From CAYQQO01 sp964420115 (lineage in GTDB: Bacteria > Patescibacteriota > Minisyncoccia > Portnoybacterales > UBA2143): DNA of 64,000 nt. Both the position numbers and the translations under genes were made by a program. Below the pieces are notes generated by a model. It worked only from the letters and a program-made list of their open reading frames with translations, made no database searches and had not been told where the DNA came from. The stretch spans positions 1 to 64,000 of the forward strand of contig CAYQQO010000001.1 of the NCBI GenBank assembly GCA_964420115.1, written 5' to 3'. Below are positions 1 through 6,683 of this stretch, one piece after another (within the stretch, counting starts at the first letter, position 1; each line of letters starts with the position of its first letter).

Positions 1-12
1 GATAACTTTGGT

Positions 13-41
13 TTGTCTCTTGAAAGATAAATTAGTAAAAT
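13..41 (+). promoter_or_regulatory. Candidate sigma70-type promoter for the first gene
   Basis: TTGTCT at 13-18 and TAAAAT at 36-41 are separated by 17 bases. The predicted transcription start falls on the two in-frame ATG codons at 46 and 49, so the transcript would be leaderless. Similar 17-base spacing recurs at other gene starts in the window. The -35 match is only moderate. Confidence 0.3.
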
Positions 42-45
42 ATAT

Positions 46-963
46 ATGATGATAACAGGCATCGAACTGCCAGATAAAAAATCTTTTATTTATCTATTAA
101 TTTTTATTGTAATAGCAATAATTTTTGCTGTGGTTATTATTAATTTTATTTTTTTTGTACCATATGTCTCGGCTAGCGTCCCTCCGTCTGTTTCTGATTT
201 CACCATTGGATTATTAAGCTATTGTTTGCCTGGCGGCTATGGCGCTCATACTTTCTACTGGGTTTATTCTGACTCCGATAATGATAAACAGGAATTTTAT
301 GAATTACAAGGAGATGATAATAGTAATTTTGCCTCACCGGAAATTAATAGAAAGGTTAGGGTGAGTGATTATAACTGTACTTCAGATTGCGATAATATTA
401 ATTTTGAAATAGTTAATGTGTCAAAAAACTTCCCCGACAACAGCATGAGCTACGATACTTCTTATTATTGGCGAGTCAGAGTCTGGGATAATACTGGCGA
501 AAAATCCTTCTGGGTCCAATATTATGACGTTAGTGATCCTGACGGCGATGCAAATTTCAGCTCTCTTGGCACTGCTAGAGATCAATATCCCTCAGCCGAT
601 GGAGCTGGTCAATGGTTTGATTATAGTCCTTCCCAACCCGAAATAACCGATACTGTTCGGTTTGATGAAACCACGAGTTGCCCCGGATTGTGCGATGTAA
701 GCGGCACAAGCGGCAGTAACCCTTTTTCTTGGACCTTTCAAGATGGTGTGCCAAATAGCGCTAATAGTACTGATAACGAAAGCATGTTAGTTCAATTCAG
801 CCTTGAGGGGAATAAAGCAGTTGAATTTAGGGCAACTGATCTCTGGGAATATCCGCCTATTAAGTCTCATCCTGCTGGTTGGTATACTCATAGTTGTTAT
901 GTAAAATATCACGTTCCGGTTAGCACAAGTTCGCCTATTTGGAAAGAAATTACCGCTTGGTGA
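46..963 (+). CDS. Membrane-anchored extracellular protein with fibronectin/PKD-like region
   Basis: A 305-residue protein with one strongly hydrophobic segment near residues 15-40 and a long extracytoplasmic part. The body is rich in aromatic, Ser, Thr and Asp residues. It contains a segment around residues 138-155 ('YDTSYYWRVRVWDNTG') typical of fibronectin-type-III or PKD-like beta sandwiches in Patescibacteria surface proteins. Six cysteines in the exported part could form disulfides. It precedes a run of pseudopilin genes, so a role as pilus-associated or adhesive surface protein is a reasonable inference. No enzymatic motif is visible. Two consecutive ATG codons (46, 49) are possible starts and no Shine-Dalgarno sequence precedes them. 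The exact family is not recognised. Confidence 0.6.
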   Translation: MMITGIELPDKKSFIYLLIFIVIAIIFAVVIINFIFFVPYVSASVPPSVSDFTIGLLSYCLPGGYGAHTFYWVYSDSDNDKQEFYELQGDDNSNFASPEINRKVRVSDYNCTSDCDNINFEIVNVSKNFPDNSMSYDTSYYWRVRVWDNTGEKSFWVQYYDVSDPDGDANFSSLGTARDQYPSADGAGQWFDYSPSQPEITDTVRFDETTSCPGLCDVSGTSGSNPFSWTFQDGVPNSANSTDNESMLVQFSLEGNKAVEFRATDLWEYPPIKSHPAGWYTHSCYVKYHVPVSTSSPIWKEITAW

Positions 964-1039
964 TAATTATTAAGATAATAGATAGAAGGATGAATATGAT
1001 GAATATAGAAGGAAGTTTATTTAATTTGGATAAAAAAAG

Positions 1040-1636
1040 ATGAATTCCTTTAACAAAGGCGGATTTGCCTTGTTGGAGATGGTGATTGTTTCAACAATTA
1101 TCGCTATCTTAGTAGCTGGCGCGTTAGCTGGTTACCGAGAATACCAAAAAAAAAAATATTTTGTCATTGCAGTTCATCAACTATACTCTGACATAAGGAA
1201 AGTCCAGAATATGTCTCTTGGCGGGATCAAAGTAACTGGTCAGTGCGAGGCAAATAATCAATGTAGGGGGTATGGTATTTTTTTTGATGAAGCAAATCCA
1301 TACTCTTATAAAATATACGCTGATATACCCAGCGCTGGCGACAGACATTATCAAGCGGCCGATGATATAATTATTGAGGAGGTTGAATTACCCAAAGATG
1401 TATATATCGCAGATTTGCTTGCGACTGTGTCTTGTGGCGCGACAGGGATTGGGGAATTGCATATTCTTTTTAGTCCGCCAGGGCCAACAGTTTATATCAA
1501 TAATTGTACACAAGATGCGTCCGCAAATCCGCTTTATGGCATGATACAATTGGGTAGTCCTGTAGCTGTGCAGGGGGGTGTTGTTCTCAAGGGAAATTTA
1601 ATTGAGATGATGCCCTCTGTTTTTTTGAAATACTGA
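1040..1636 (+). CDS. Type IV pilin-like (pseudopilin) protein
   Basis: A 198-residue protein with a class III (prepilin) signal. A short basic leader ends in Gly-Gly, followed by Phe-Ala-Leu-Leu-Glu and a hydrophobic helix of about 20 residues (residues 8-30). Cleavage after the glycine would leave N-terminal Phe with the conserved Glu at +5, as expected for a substrate of prepilin peptidase PilD. The C-terminal domain has a few cysteines and no other motif. It resembles GspH/FimT-type minor pilins in size and position. It is the first of four pilin-like genes, and an insertion sequence follows 130 bases after its stop codon. The start is fixed by the prepilin leader. Confidence 0.8.
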   Translation: MNSFNKGGFALLEMVIVSTIIAILVAGALAGYREYQKKKYFVIAVHQLYSDIRKVQNMSLGGIKVTGQCEANNQCRGYGIFFDEANPYSYKIYADIPSAGDRHYQAADDIIIEEVELPKDVYIADLLATVSCGATGIGELHILFSPPGPTVYINNCTQDASANPLYGMIQLGSPVAVQGGVVLKGNLIEMMPSVFLKY

Positions 1637-1768
1637 CCCACTTTACTGACCCGTTTTTATCTCCCAGACAAGGAAATGTTTTTTAAGTAATGCTTGGTAA
1701 ATTTTAAAGGATTTTGATTGTTTAAGTTGGTATGGAGCCTTTTCTGGTTGTATACTGTGAGAATTACC

Positions 1769-2629
1769 AGCGTTGTTTACACTTTTAATCTTTTCGGGAT
1801 AAAGTGTAAATAATATGACAATTCACAAAAAAGCTCGTTTTACGCCAATACAGCGTAAAGACATATTTAATAAATATTACAAGGAAAACATCAGAATCTG
1901 CGACCTCTGCCGTCAGTACAGCGTTTCCAGGCCAACCATATACAGGGTTCTGGAACGAGGCAGACAAAAGGACTTTTCTGTTCATAAAAGCGTTAACAAG
2001 AGATTTAGATGCTTGGAATACGGACTTAAACGATTGTCTAAAATTGAAGCTGAATTGGAGAAAAAACTAAAAGCTCAGGCCAAGAGATACAACAAGAAGT
2101 ATCCGGGAGAAATGCTTCATCTTGACACAACCAAACTGCCGCTTTTAAAAGGAGAGTCTCCTTTTGACAAGCCGGAAAGGATGTTTGTGGCAATAGATGA
2201 CTTTTCAAGGGAGCTCTACGGAGCTATTCTGCCTGACAAAACCCAGTATTTGGCGGCCAAGTTCATAGAACAAGTTATAGACGAATGTCCCTATACCGTT
2301 GAAGTATGCTATACTGATAACGGAACCGAATACAAAGGAAATTCCAATACCCACGCTTTTGCCAAACTTTGCCGAGAAAACAAGATTGAACAAAGATTTA
2401 CCAGAGTGAAGACTCCGAGAACCAACGGCAAGGCGGAAGGGGTGATTAAAACCATTATGGATATGTGGTATAAGAAAACCAGATTTAAAAGCAAGCAACA
2501 CAAGAAAACAGAATTTATCAGATTCATCAATTACTACAATACGGTTAAGCCCCATAAAGGAATTGACGGCTTAACTCCTTTAGAGAAACTAATTGAGTAT
2601 TTTTATCCTGAAGAACTGTAAACAACGCT
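1769..2629 (+). mobile_element. IS481-like insertion sequence with 13-bp terminal inverted repeats
   Basis: The transposase gene is enclosed by a perfect 13-bp inverted repeat, AGCGTTGTTTACA at 1769-1781 and its complement at 2617-2629. This gives an element of about 861 bp. The right repeat overlaps the end of the transposase reading frame. No clear target-site duplication is visible next to the repeats, so the exact ends could differ by a few bases. The element sits between two pseudopilin genes and probably splits a former operon. It carries no passenger gene. Confidence 0.8.
1815..2621 (+). CDS. IS481-like transposase (DDE integrase core)
   Basis: A 268-residue transposase. Residues about 10-45 form a helix-turn-helix (ICDLCRQYSVSRPTIYRVLE) for end recognition. 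The rve integrase core follows with the three acidic residues in context: Asp in 'HLDTTK' (about residue 99), Asp in 'YTDNGTEY' (about 168) and Glu in 'TNGKAEGV' (about 208). The Asp-to-Glu spacing and the 'PRTNGKAE' block fit IS481/IS3-type DDE enzymes. All catalytic residues are present and no frameshift is seen, so the element may still be active. It is somewhat shorter than many IS481 transposases. The ATG start lies about 33 bases inside the left terminal repeat. Confidence 0.88.
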   Translation: MTIHKKARFTPIQRKDIFNKYYKENIRICDLCRQYSVSRPTIYRVLERGRQKDFSVHKSVNKRFRCLEYGLKRLSKIEAELEKKLKAQAKRYNKKYPGEMLHLDTTKLPLLKGESPFDKPERMFVAIDDFSRELYGAILPDKTQYLAAKFIEQVIDECPYTVEVCYTDNGTEYKGNSNTHAFAKLCRENKIEQRFTRVKTPRTNGKAEGVIKTIMDMWYKKTRFKSKQHKKTEFIRFINYYNTVKPHKGIDGLTPLEKLIEYFYPEEL

Positions 2630-2687
2630 ATGATTTCTTACATAGCTCTGGAATATTGTTGTTTATGCTCCAATATAGAATTTTTAT

Positions 2688-3281
2688 ATGGCTAATAAAC
2701 AAAAAATTTTGGATATTGTAAATATCGGCGATAAAAAAAATAGAAATAATGGTTTTGGTCTTTTGGGGGTGATGGTGGCTATTTTCATCATTTCAATTGG
2801 CTTGGTGGCTATTTTGGGTATGATTAGTATATCTGTTAGAAGTTCTGATCGGTCCGAAATGCAATTAATTGCTTCTGGCTTAGCCCAGGAGGGGATAGAA
2901 ATAGTTAGATTTATCAGGCACAATCATTATAATTATGCAGATTGGAGCGCTTGGTACAACTCGGTTAATGACGGTGATTATTATCTTCAATATAACAGTT
3001 ATAGTTTGAATTTTTGCGACGGCGGAGCTTGTTGTCCGGATTGCAGCACTATTCCATGCCCAAATCTTACACAAAGTTGTCCTATTAGTAATTTGCCATT
3101 AAAATTGCGGATTATTAACGGAGTCGGCATATATCAATATCAAGAAGGGGGGGAAGAAACTTCTTTTTATCGCAAAATAAATTTAACCAAAGTAAGTAGT
3201 GATGAAATTAGGGTAACCGTTATAGTGAGCTGGTCTTCGGGTAGTTTTACTGTGGAAGACAGATTATGGAATTGGGAATAG
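2688..3281 (+). CDS. PilV-like pseudopilin lacking the +5 glutamate
   Basis: A 197-residue protein with a long basic leader (about 22 residues) ending in Gly, then Phe-Gly-Leu-Leu-Gly and a hydrophobic helix (residues 23-45) resembling PilV/MshD ('VAIFIISIGLVAIL'). The usual Glu at +5 of the mature protein is Gly here. Loss of this residue is known for some tip-located minor pilins such as GspK, but is unusual for a PilV-like protein. The soluble part holds a cysteine-rich patch (CDGGACCPDCSTIPCP) suggesting disulfides. The gene follows the insertion sequence, whose arrival may have separated it from its upstream promoter. The ATG at 2688 is chosen because it gives a basic prepilin leader. 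Confidence 0.72.
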   Translation: MANKQKILDIVNIGDKKNRNNGFGLLGVMVAIFIISIGLVAILGMISISVRSSDRSEMQLIASGLAQEGIEIVRFIRHNHYNYADWSAWYNSVNDGDYYLQYNSYSLNFCDGGACCPDCSTIPCPNLTQSCPISNLPLKLRIINGVGIYQYQEGGEETSFYRKINLTKVSSDEIRVTVIVSWSSGSFTVEDRLWNWE

Positions 3282-3336
3282 CTTATTCCCGGTCAGCTCG
3301 TTTAGTTTTGGCTTTATTTGTTTAATTAAATAATCT

Positions 3337-3831
3337 GTGAAAAACAAAGGGTTTACTTTAACTGAATTATTAGTCACGGTGGCTGTTTTCAGCTTAGTCA
3401 TCTTGACTATGTCTTCTGTGGCTATTGTAATTGTGAAAAGCCAACGCAGGATATTAGTTCTTCAACCAGCTCAAGAGACAGGACGTTATCTTTTAGAAGC
3501 AATAGCTAAAGATATTAAGTTGAGTAGGATTAATTATGTAAGTGGCTCAAACATGGTTTTAAATATTACTAATTCAACAGGGGAAAATATAGGTTATTGG
3601 TTTAACCGCGGAGAGAAGCGCTTGTATAAATTTATGGATCCCCTTTCTATGGGTTCCCCTAATTTTTTCCCTTTGAGTTCCTCTAATATGGATGTCATTG
3701 GCGGTTTTTCTCTTTCTGGTGATGGTGCCAGAGTATCTATCTTTCTGAAAATAGTTTCTCAGGGGGATTCCGCAAGTGAGCAAGTAGAAATTTATTTACA
3801 AAATACAGTCACTTCTCGTTATTATCCATGA
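3337..3831 (+). CDS. PilW-like pseudopilin
   Basis: A 164-residue protein starting with GTG. Its very short leader (Met-Lys-Asn-Lys-Gly) is followed by Phe-Thr-Leu-Thr-Glu, a textbook prepilin cleavage site with Glu at +5, and a hydrophobic helix to about residue 30. The downstream 'RYLLEAIAKDIKLS' segment is typical of PilW/GspJ-type minor pilins. The GTG start is fixed by the prepilin motif. Its stop codon overlaps the start of the next gene as ATGA, which indicates translational coupling with the PilX-like gene. It probably forms part of a minor-pilin tip complex with its neighbours. Confidence 0.78.
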   Translation: MKNKGFTLTELLVTVAVFSLVILTMSSVAIVIVKSQRRILVLQPAQETGRYLLEAIAKDIKLSRINYVSGSNMVLNITNSTGENIGYWFNRGEKRLYKFMDPLSMGSPNFFPLSSSNMDVIGGFSLSGDGARVSIFLKIVSQGDSASEQVEIYLQNTVTSRYYP

Positions 3832-4184
3832 AAAAAATTTTTTACAACAAAGGAGCTGTTTCTATACTTTTGGGCGTCTTGCTTTTAGGCGTTTTATTAA
3901 GTATTGGTTTGGCAATGAGTTTTTTGATGGTTCGGCAGATGAAAATGTCTAGACAAATTGGCCAATCAGTGATAGCCTTTTACGCGGCTGACGCGGGGGC
4001 TGAAAGGTGCTTGTATGAATTAAGAGAAGGGACCGGAGTGTGCCCCTCTGACGGGACAATTGGCGCAGGGGAGCCATACGAGGCTTCTTATGAAGTTATT
4101 ACTGCCGGCGGTGGGACAGGTTTTACTTCTCTTGGTGTTTATAAAGAAGCGAATAGAAAAGTAGAAGTTGACTTGGCTCCTTAA
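3828..4184 (+). CDS. PilX/GspK-like pseudopilin
   Basis: A 118-residue protein with a basic leader ending in Lys-Gly, then Ala-Val-Ser-Ile-Leu and a hydrophobic helix (residues 10-35). 'FYAADAGAERCLYEL' around residues 50-65 is the hallmark of PilX-like proteins ('A-D-A-G-hydrophobic-E'). The +5 glutamate is absent, as in the GspK/PilX group that caps pili. It overlaps the preceding gene by four bases and is followed almost directly by the protease-like gene. Two cysteines could form a disulfide. Its small size compared with PilX leaves little room for a globular head domain. Confidence 0.72.
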   Translation: MKKIFYNKGAVSILLGVLLLGVLLSIGLAMSFLMVRQMKMSRQIGQSVIAFYAADAGAERCLYELREGTGVCPSDGTIGAGEPYEASYEVITAGGGTGFTSLGVYKEANRKVEVDLAP

Positions 4185-4193
4185 GTGTTAGTT

Positions 4194-4988
4194 ATGTCTA
4201 AAAACAAAAAAAAAATCCTTAATCTTTTTTTTATTTTGCTTGTTGGGGGCTTAGGCGGGATTTTAGCCGACCAGCTTCTTTTGCCTTATTTGGCCACAGT
4301 TTCTCCTTTTTCAGAAATTGACTTTATTAAAAAAGCCGCAGACGGGACGGTTATTATTAACCAGACAGAAGAAATTATTATTACGGAAAACACAGCATTA
4401 GAGAATGCCGTTGATAAGATAAATACTTCCTTGACAGCCGTTGAGTCTGTTAAAAACGGGCAGGTTGTCAGTCAAGGAAGCGGCTTTTTTATAACAAGCG
4501 ACGGGTTAATTATCACTTCTTCCAAGGCGGCTCTAAAAGAAGCTGACAGTTACCAAGTTTATCATAATGGGGATGTTTATAACGGCAGGCTGGTTAATAG
4601 GAGTGTAAAGGAAAAATTGGCATTAATTAGAGTGGAAGAAAGCAATCTGCCAGTAGTGATTTGGGCTGATTTGGCAGTTCTCCGTCTTGGCCAAAGAGTT
4701 GTTTTGGCTGGTCTTGAAATAGAAAAAGATAATACTTGTCCCATTTTGCCGGAAGAAGAGTTAGCTGAAAATTGCGTTCTTTCCCCTTTTGTTAATATAG
4801 GCAGTGTCCGCCAGATTGATATTGGGAAGGGGAAATTAATAATCAATATAGATAAGGAGGATATTTTAATGGACGGCGCGCCTTTGATAAATATTAAGGG
4901 CGAAGTTCTTGGTTTAGTCTCGGTTGGCAAAAATGACTCTATTGAAATTTTGCCGGTTAGTAAAATAAGAAAATTTGTTGATTTGTAG
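4194..4988 (+). CDS. Membrane-anchored trypsin-fold pseudo-protease (HtrA-like)
   Basis: About 264 residues from the ATG at 4194 (a GTG at 4185 is a less likely start). An N-terminal membrane helix (residues 8-30) and a coiled linker precede a trypsin-like domain. The HtrA landmarks are recognisable: 'GSGFFITSDGLIITS' at 95-109, 'LALIRV' at 142-147 and 'DGAPLINIKGEVLGL' at 227-241. All three catalytic positions are replaced: the histidine is Lys111, the aspartate is Lys141 and the serine is Asp227. The protein should therefore keep the fold but lack hydrolytic activity, and might bind peptides or scaffold the pilus tip proteins encoded upstream. No PDZ domain follows. A terminator lies about 30 bases beyond the stop, making this the last gene of the operon. 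Confidence 0.7.
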   Translation: MSKNKKKILNLFFILLVGGLGGILADQLLLPYLATVSPFSEIDFIKKAADGTVIINQTEEIIITENTALENAVDKINTSLTAVESVKNGQVVSQGSGFFITSDGLIITSSKAALKEADSYQVYHNGDVYNGRLVNRSVKEKLALIRVEESNLPVVIWADLAVLRLGQRVVLAGLEIEKDNTCPILPEEELAENCVLSPFVNIGSVRQIDIGKGKLIINIDKEDILMDGAPLINIKGEVLGLVSVGKNDSIEILPVSKIRKFVDL

Positions 4989-5017
4989 CTTTTCTTCATA
5001 GTGGTTTTGGGAGCAAG

Positions 5018-5044
5018 GAGCCGTTTACGGCTCTAATTTTTTTA
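5018..5044 (+). terminator. Rho-independent terminator after the pilin operon
   Basis: GAGCCG (5018-5023), loop TTTA, CGGCTC (5028-5033), then TAATTTTTTT. The stem is perfect and followed by a run of T, so it should end transcription from the pilin and pseudo-protease operon. Confidence 0.85.
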
Positions 5045-5055
5045 GTAATTTTTTA

Positions 5056-5084
5056 TTGATTAAATTTAAAAAGTACTTTATACT
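5056..5084 (+). promoter_or_regulatory. Sigma70-type promoter giving a nearly leaderless transcript
   Basis: TTGATT at 5056-5061 and TATACT at 5079-5084 are separated by exactly 17 bases. The expected start point is about 5091, only about three bases before the ATG at 5094, and no Shine-Dalgarno sequence is present. The transcript is therefore probably leaderless. Confidence 0.65.
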
Positions 5085-5093
5085 CTTTATCAA

Positions 5094-5624
5094 ATGTCAG
5101 AGAGGGCCCTACAATTGGTTTTAGCTGTCTATAGAGTGACAGGTTTATTTCCGGAGGGCGAAGTTTTAATTGGCCAATTAAGGAGGGCGGCTAATCAGGT
5201 ATTGGCTGATATGGTTTTAAAAAAAGAAGAAGAGGCCTTATTGAATTCCGAACTTCTTTTAAGTTATATTCAGGTTGCTAAAAATCAAAACTGGATAAAG
5301 GAAATTAATTTGGCTATTTTAGAAAAAGAATATCAAGAAATGGCAAAAGATATAAGATTAAGTTTATCAAAGCAAAAGAAGAGAGGAGAAAAAAAAGAAA
5401 AAGAGGGAAATAAAAAAAAGCCGAAGGTTTTAAGCAAAAGAGAGAAAAAAATTTTAGAAATAGTTAAAAATTACAAGAAAATCAAGACAAGGGATTTACA
5501 AAAAGATATGGGGTCCTTGAACAGAAGGACTATTGTTCGCGATTTATTAGAATTATGTCATATGGGTTATTTAAAAAAAACTGGACAGGGCCGAGGCGCA
5601 TATTACAAAATTGCGAAAAAATGA
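5094..5624 (+). CDS. Four-helix-bundle (S23-like) domain fused to a winged helix-turn-helix
   Basis: A 176-residue protein. Residues 1-90 resemble the S23/four-helix-bundle family: an N-terminal 'ALQLVLAVYRVTGLFPEGE' helix, then 'LIGQLRRAANQVLADM'. A highly charged Lys/Glu linker (about 95-115) connects to a winged helix at about 118-175 ('SKREKKILEIVKNYKKIKTR' and 'RTIVRDLLELCHMGYLKKTG'), which looks like a DeoR- or MarR-type DNA-binding wing. The likely role is a DNA-binding regulator, with the first domain for oligomerisation. The gene has its own promoter. Its stop codon lies inside a perfect palindrome that starts an array of TGTCTCA motifs, so autoregulation or control of the downstream sigma factor gene is an attractive inference. 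Confidence 0.6.
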   Translation: MSERALQLVLAVYRVTGLFPEGEVLIGQLRRAANQVLADMVLKKEEEALLNSELLLSYIQVAKNQNWIKEINLAILEKEYQEMAKDIRLSLSKQKKRGEKKEKEGNKKKPKVLSKREKKILEIVKNYKKIKTRDLQKDMGSLNRRTIVRDLLELCHMGYLKKTGQGRGAYYKIAKK

Positions 5625-5643
5625 GACATTTTAAAATGTCTCA
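5622..5643 (+). promoter_or_regulatory. Perfect 22-bp palindrome, TGAGACATTTT and its mirror
   Basis: The half-site TGAGACATTTT (5622-5632) is followed immediately by its exact reverse complement (5633-5643). It overlaps the stop codon of the winged-helix gene and opens the TGTCTCA array. It may be an operator for a dimeric winged-helix protein. A terminator role is less likely because no T run follows. Confidence 0.55.
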
Positions 5644-5903
5644 ATTATATCTCAATTATGTCTCATTTATTTTTTTANNNNNNNNNNNNNNNNNNNNNNN
5701 NNNNNNNNNNNNNNNNNNNNNNNNNNNNNNNNNNNNNNNNNNNNNNNNNNNNNNNNNNNNNNNNNNNNNNNNNNNNNTGTCTCATTTCGTGTCTCAATTA
5801 TGTCTCATTTCTAAAAAATATGTCTCATTTATTTTTTTATGTCTCATTTCGTGTCTCAATTATGTCTCATTTCTAAAAAATATGTCTCATTTATGTCTCA
5901 ATT
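5637..5903 (+). repeat. Array of TGTCTCA(A/T)TT motifs in a 62-bp tandem repeat
   Basis: The 10-mer TGTCTCATTT or TGTCTCAATT occurs at 5637, 5659, 5778, 5790, 5801, 5821, 5840, 5852, 5863, 5883 and 5894, with a one-base variant at 5648. After the gap the motifs repeat with an exact 62-base period (5778/5840, 5790/5852, 5801/5863, 5821/5883). The region lies between the winged-helix gene and the ECF sigma gene. It contains no gene: reading frames drawn through it only translate the repeat and the N run. It could be a multi-site operator upstream of the sigma factor gene. Confidence 0.8.
5678..5777. other. Assembly gap of 100 N inside the TGTCTCA repeat
   Basis: Exactly 100 N, a conventional placeholder length. 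If the N are removed, the left flank (ending ATTTTTTTA) and the right flank (starting TGTCTCATTT) join exactly as in the intact copy at 5821-5849. The true missing length is therefore probably zero or a whole number of 62-bp units, and the copy number is unknown. Confidence 0.9.
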
Positions 5904-5952
5904 ATTTAAAGATAATAAAATAAATTGATTATTATATTATGGGCATGGTTTT

Positions 5953-6519
5953 ATGGTATTGAAGAGAAAGAAAAGGACCTCTGGGAAATTTAATAAAGAT
6001 GATTTTGCCGCGTTATATGATAAATACGCTGTGTCAATTTACCGCTTTATTTATTTAAAAATAAATTCAGTGGAAGATTCTCAAGATATGACTTCTGAGG
6101 TTTTTTTTAGATTTTGGCGCAATGTGGCTAACTCTGGTAGAAAAAAGATGGCCCTTGGTAAAAAAAGATCAAAAGTTGATAATCCGCGGGCCCTGCTTTA
6201 TAAAATAGCAAATAATATAGTTATTGATTTTTACAGAAAAAAGCCGAGGGCCGATTTATTAATTGATTCAAAAAAAGACGATAAATTCTCTCAAATACCT
6301 GATAAAACAGATATAGAAGCAGGAATGGCCCTTTCTTCTGATTTGGAGGACATTAAAAAAGCTCTTAATATGCTAAAAGGCGACCAGCAGAATGTGCTTG
6401 TTTGGCGGTATATAGACCAGCTTTCCTACAAAGAAATAAGCCAGATTTTAGACAGGCCCGAAGGGGCTGTTAGGGTAATGGCTCATCGGGCTCTTATCGC
6501 TTTGAAAAAAAAGCTTTAG
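5953..6519 (+). CDS. ECF-type sigma-70 family RNA polymerase sigma factor
   Basis: A 188-residue sigma factor with only regions 2 and 4. Region 2 spans about residues 15-50 ('FAALYDKYAVSIYRFIY', 'EDSQDMTSEVFFRFWRN'). A lysine-rich linker with 'NPRALLYKIANNIVIDFYRKK' follows. Region 4 spans about 132-186, with the helix-turn-helix 'LSYKEISQILDRPEGAVRVM' recognising the -35 element. It would redirect RNA polymerase to a small regulon. Upstream lies the TGTCTCA repeat array with a TATTAT box close to the start. Downstream is a DUF5667 membrane protein that may act as its anti-sigma or sensor partner. The ATG at 5953 gives the usual short N-terminus; no Shine-Dalgarno sequence is seen. Confidence 0.9.
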   Translation: MVLKRKKRTSGKFNKDDFAALYDKYAVSIYRFIYLKINSVEDSQDMTSEVFFRFWRNVANSGRKKMALGKKRSKVDNPRALLYKIANNIVIDFYRKKPRADLLIDSKKDDKFSQIPDKTDIEAGMALSSDLEDIKKALNMLKGDQQNVLVWRYIDQLSYKEISQILDRPEGAVRVMAHRALIALKKKL

Positions 6520-6612
6520 TGGTATTTTTGGTGGTTTTTTTAAATTAAAAAAAATTTCTGTTTGTCCAAATATGGCCTTTTTTGTAACATATTTGTCCTT
6601 AATTCGTCTTAA

Positions 6613-6659
6613 ATTAGTAAGAACTTAATTAGTAAGAATTAGTAAGTAGAATTAGTAAG
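6613..6659 (+). repeat. Four direct ATTAGTAAG repeats upstream of the DUF5667 gene
   Basis: ATTAGTAAG occurs at 6613, 6628, 6638 and 6651 in the 164-base gap between the sigma factor gene and the DUF5667 gene. The spacing is irregular (15, 10, 13). It may be a binding-site cluster or simple-sequence drift; the sequence alone does not decide. Confidence 0.6.
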
Positions 6660-6683
6660 TAATAATTTGTATTTGTTCAAAAA

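Noticed and set aside
1785..2555. Minus-strand frames opposite the transposase
   Set aside because: They are shadows of the transposase gene, which has clear motifs on the plus strand.
5637..5903. Possible CRISPR array
   Set aside because: The repeated unit is only about 10 bases and lies in a 62-bp tandem repeat. No unique spacers of regular length separate the copies and no cas gene is nearby.
5555..5923. Open frames running through the TGTCTCA repeat and N gap
   Set aside because: They consist of translated repeat and unknown bases, overlap the end of a real gene in another frame and have no homologous pattern.
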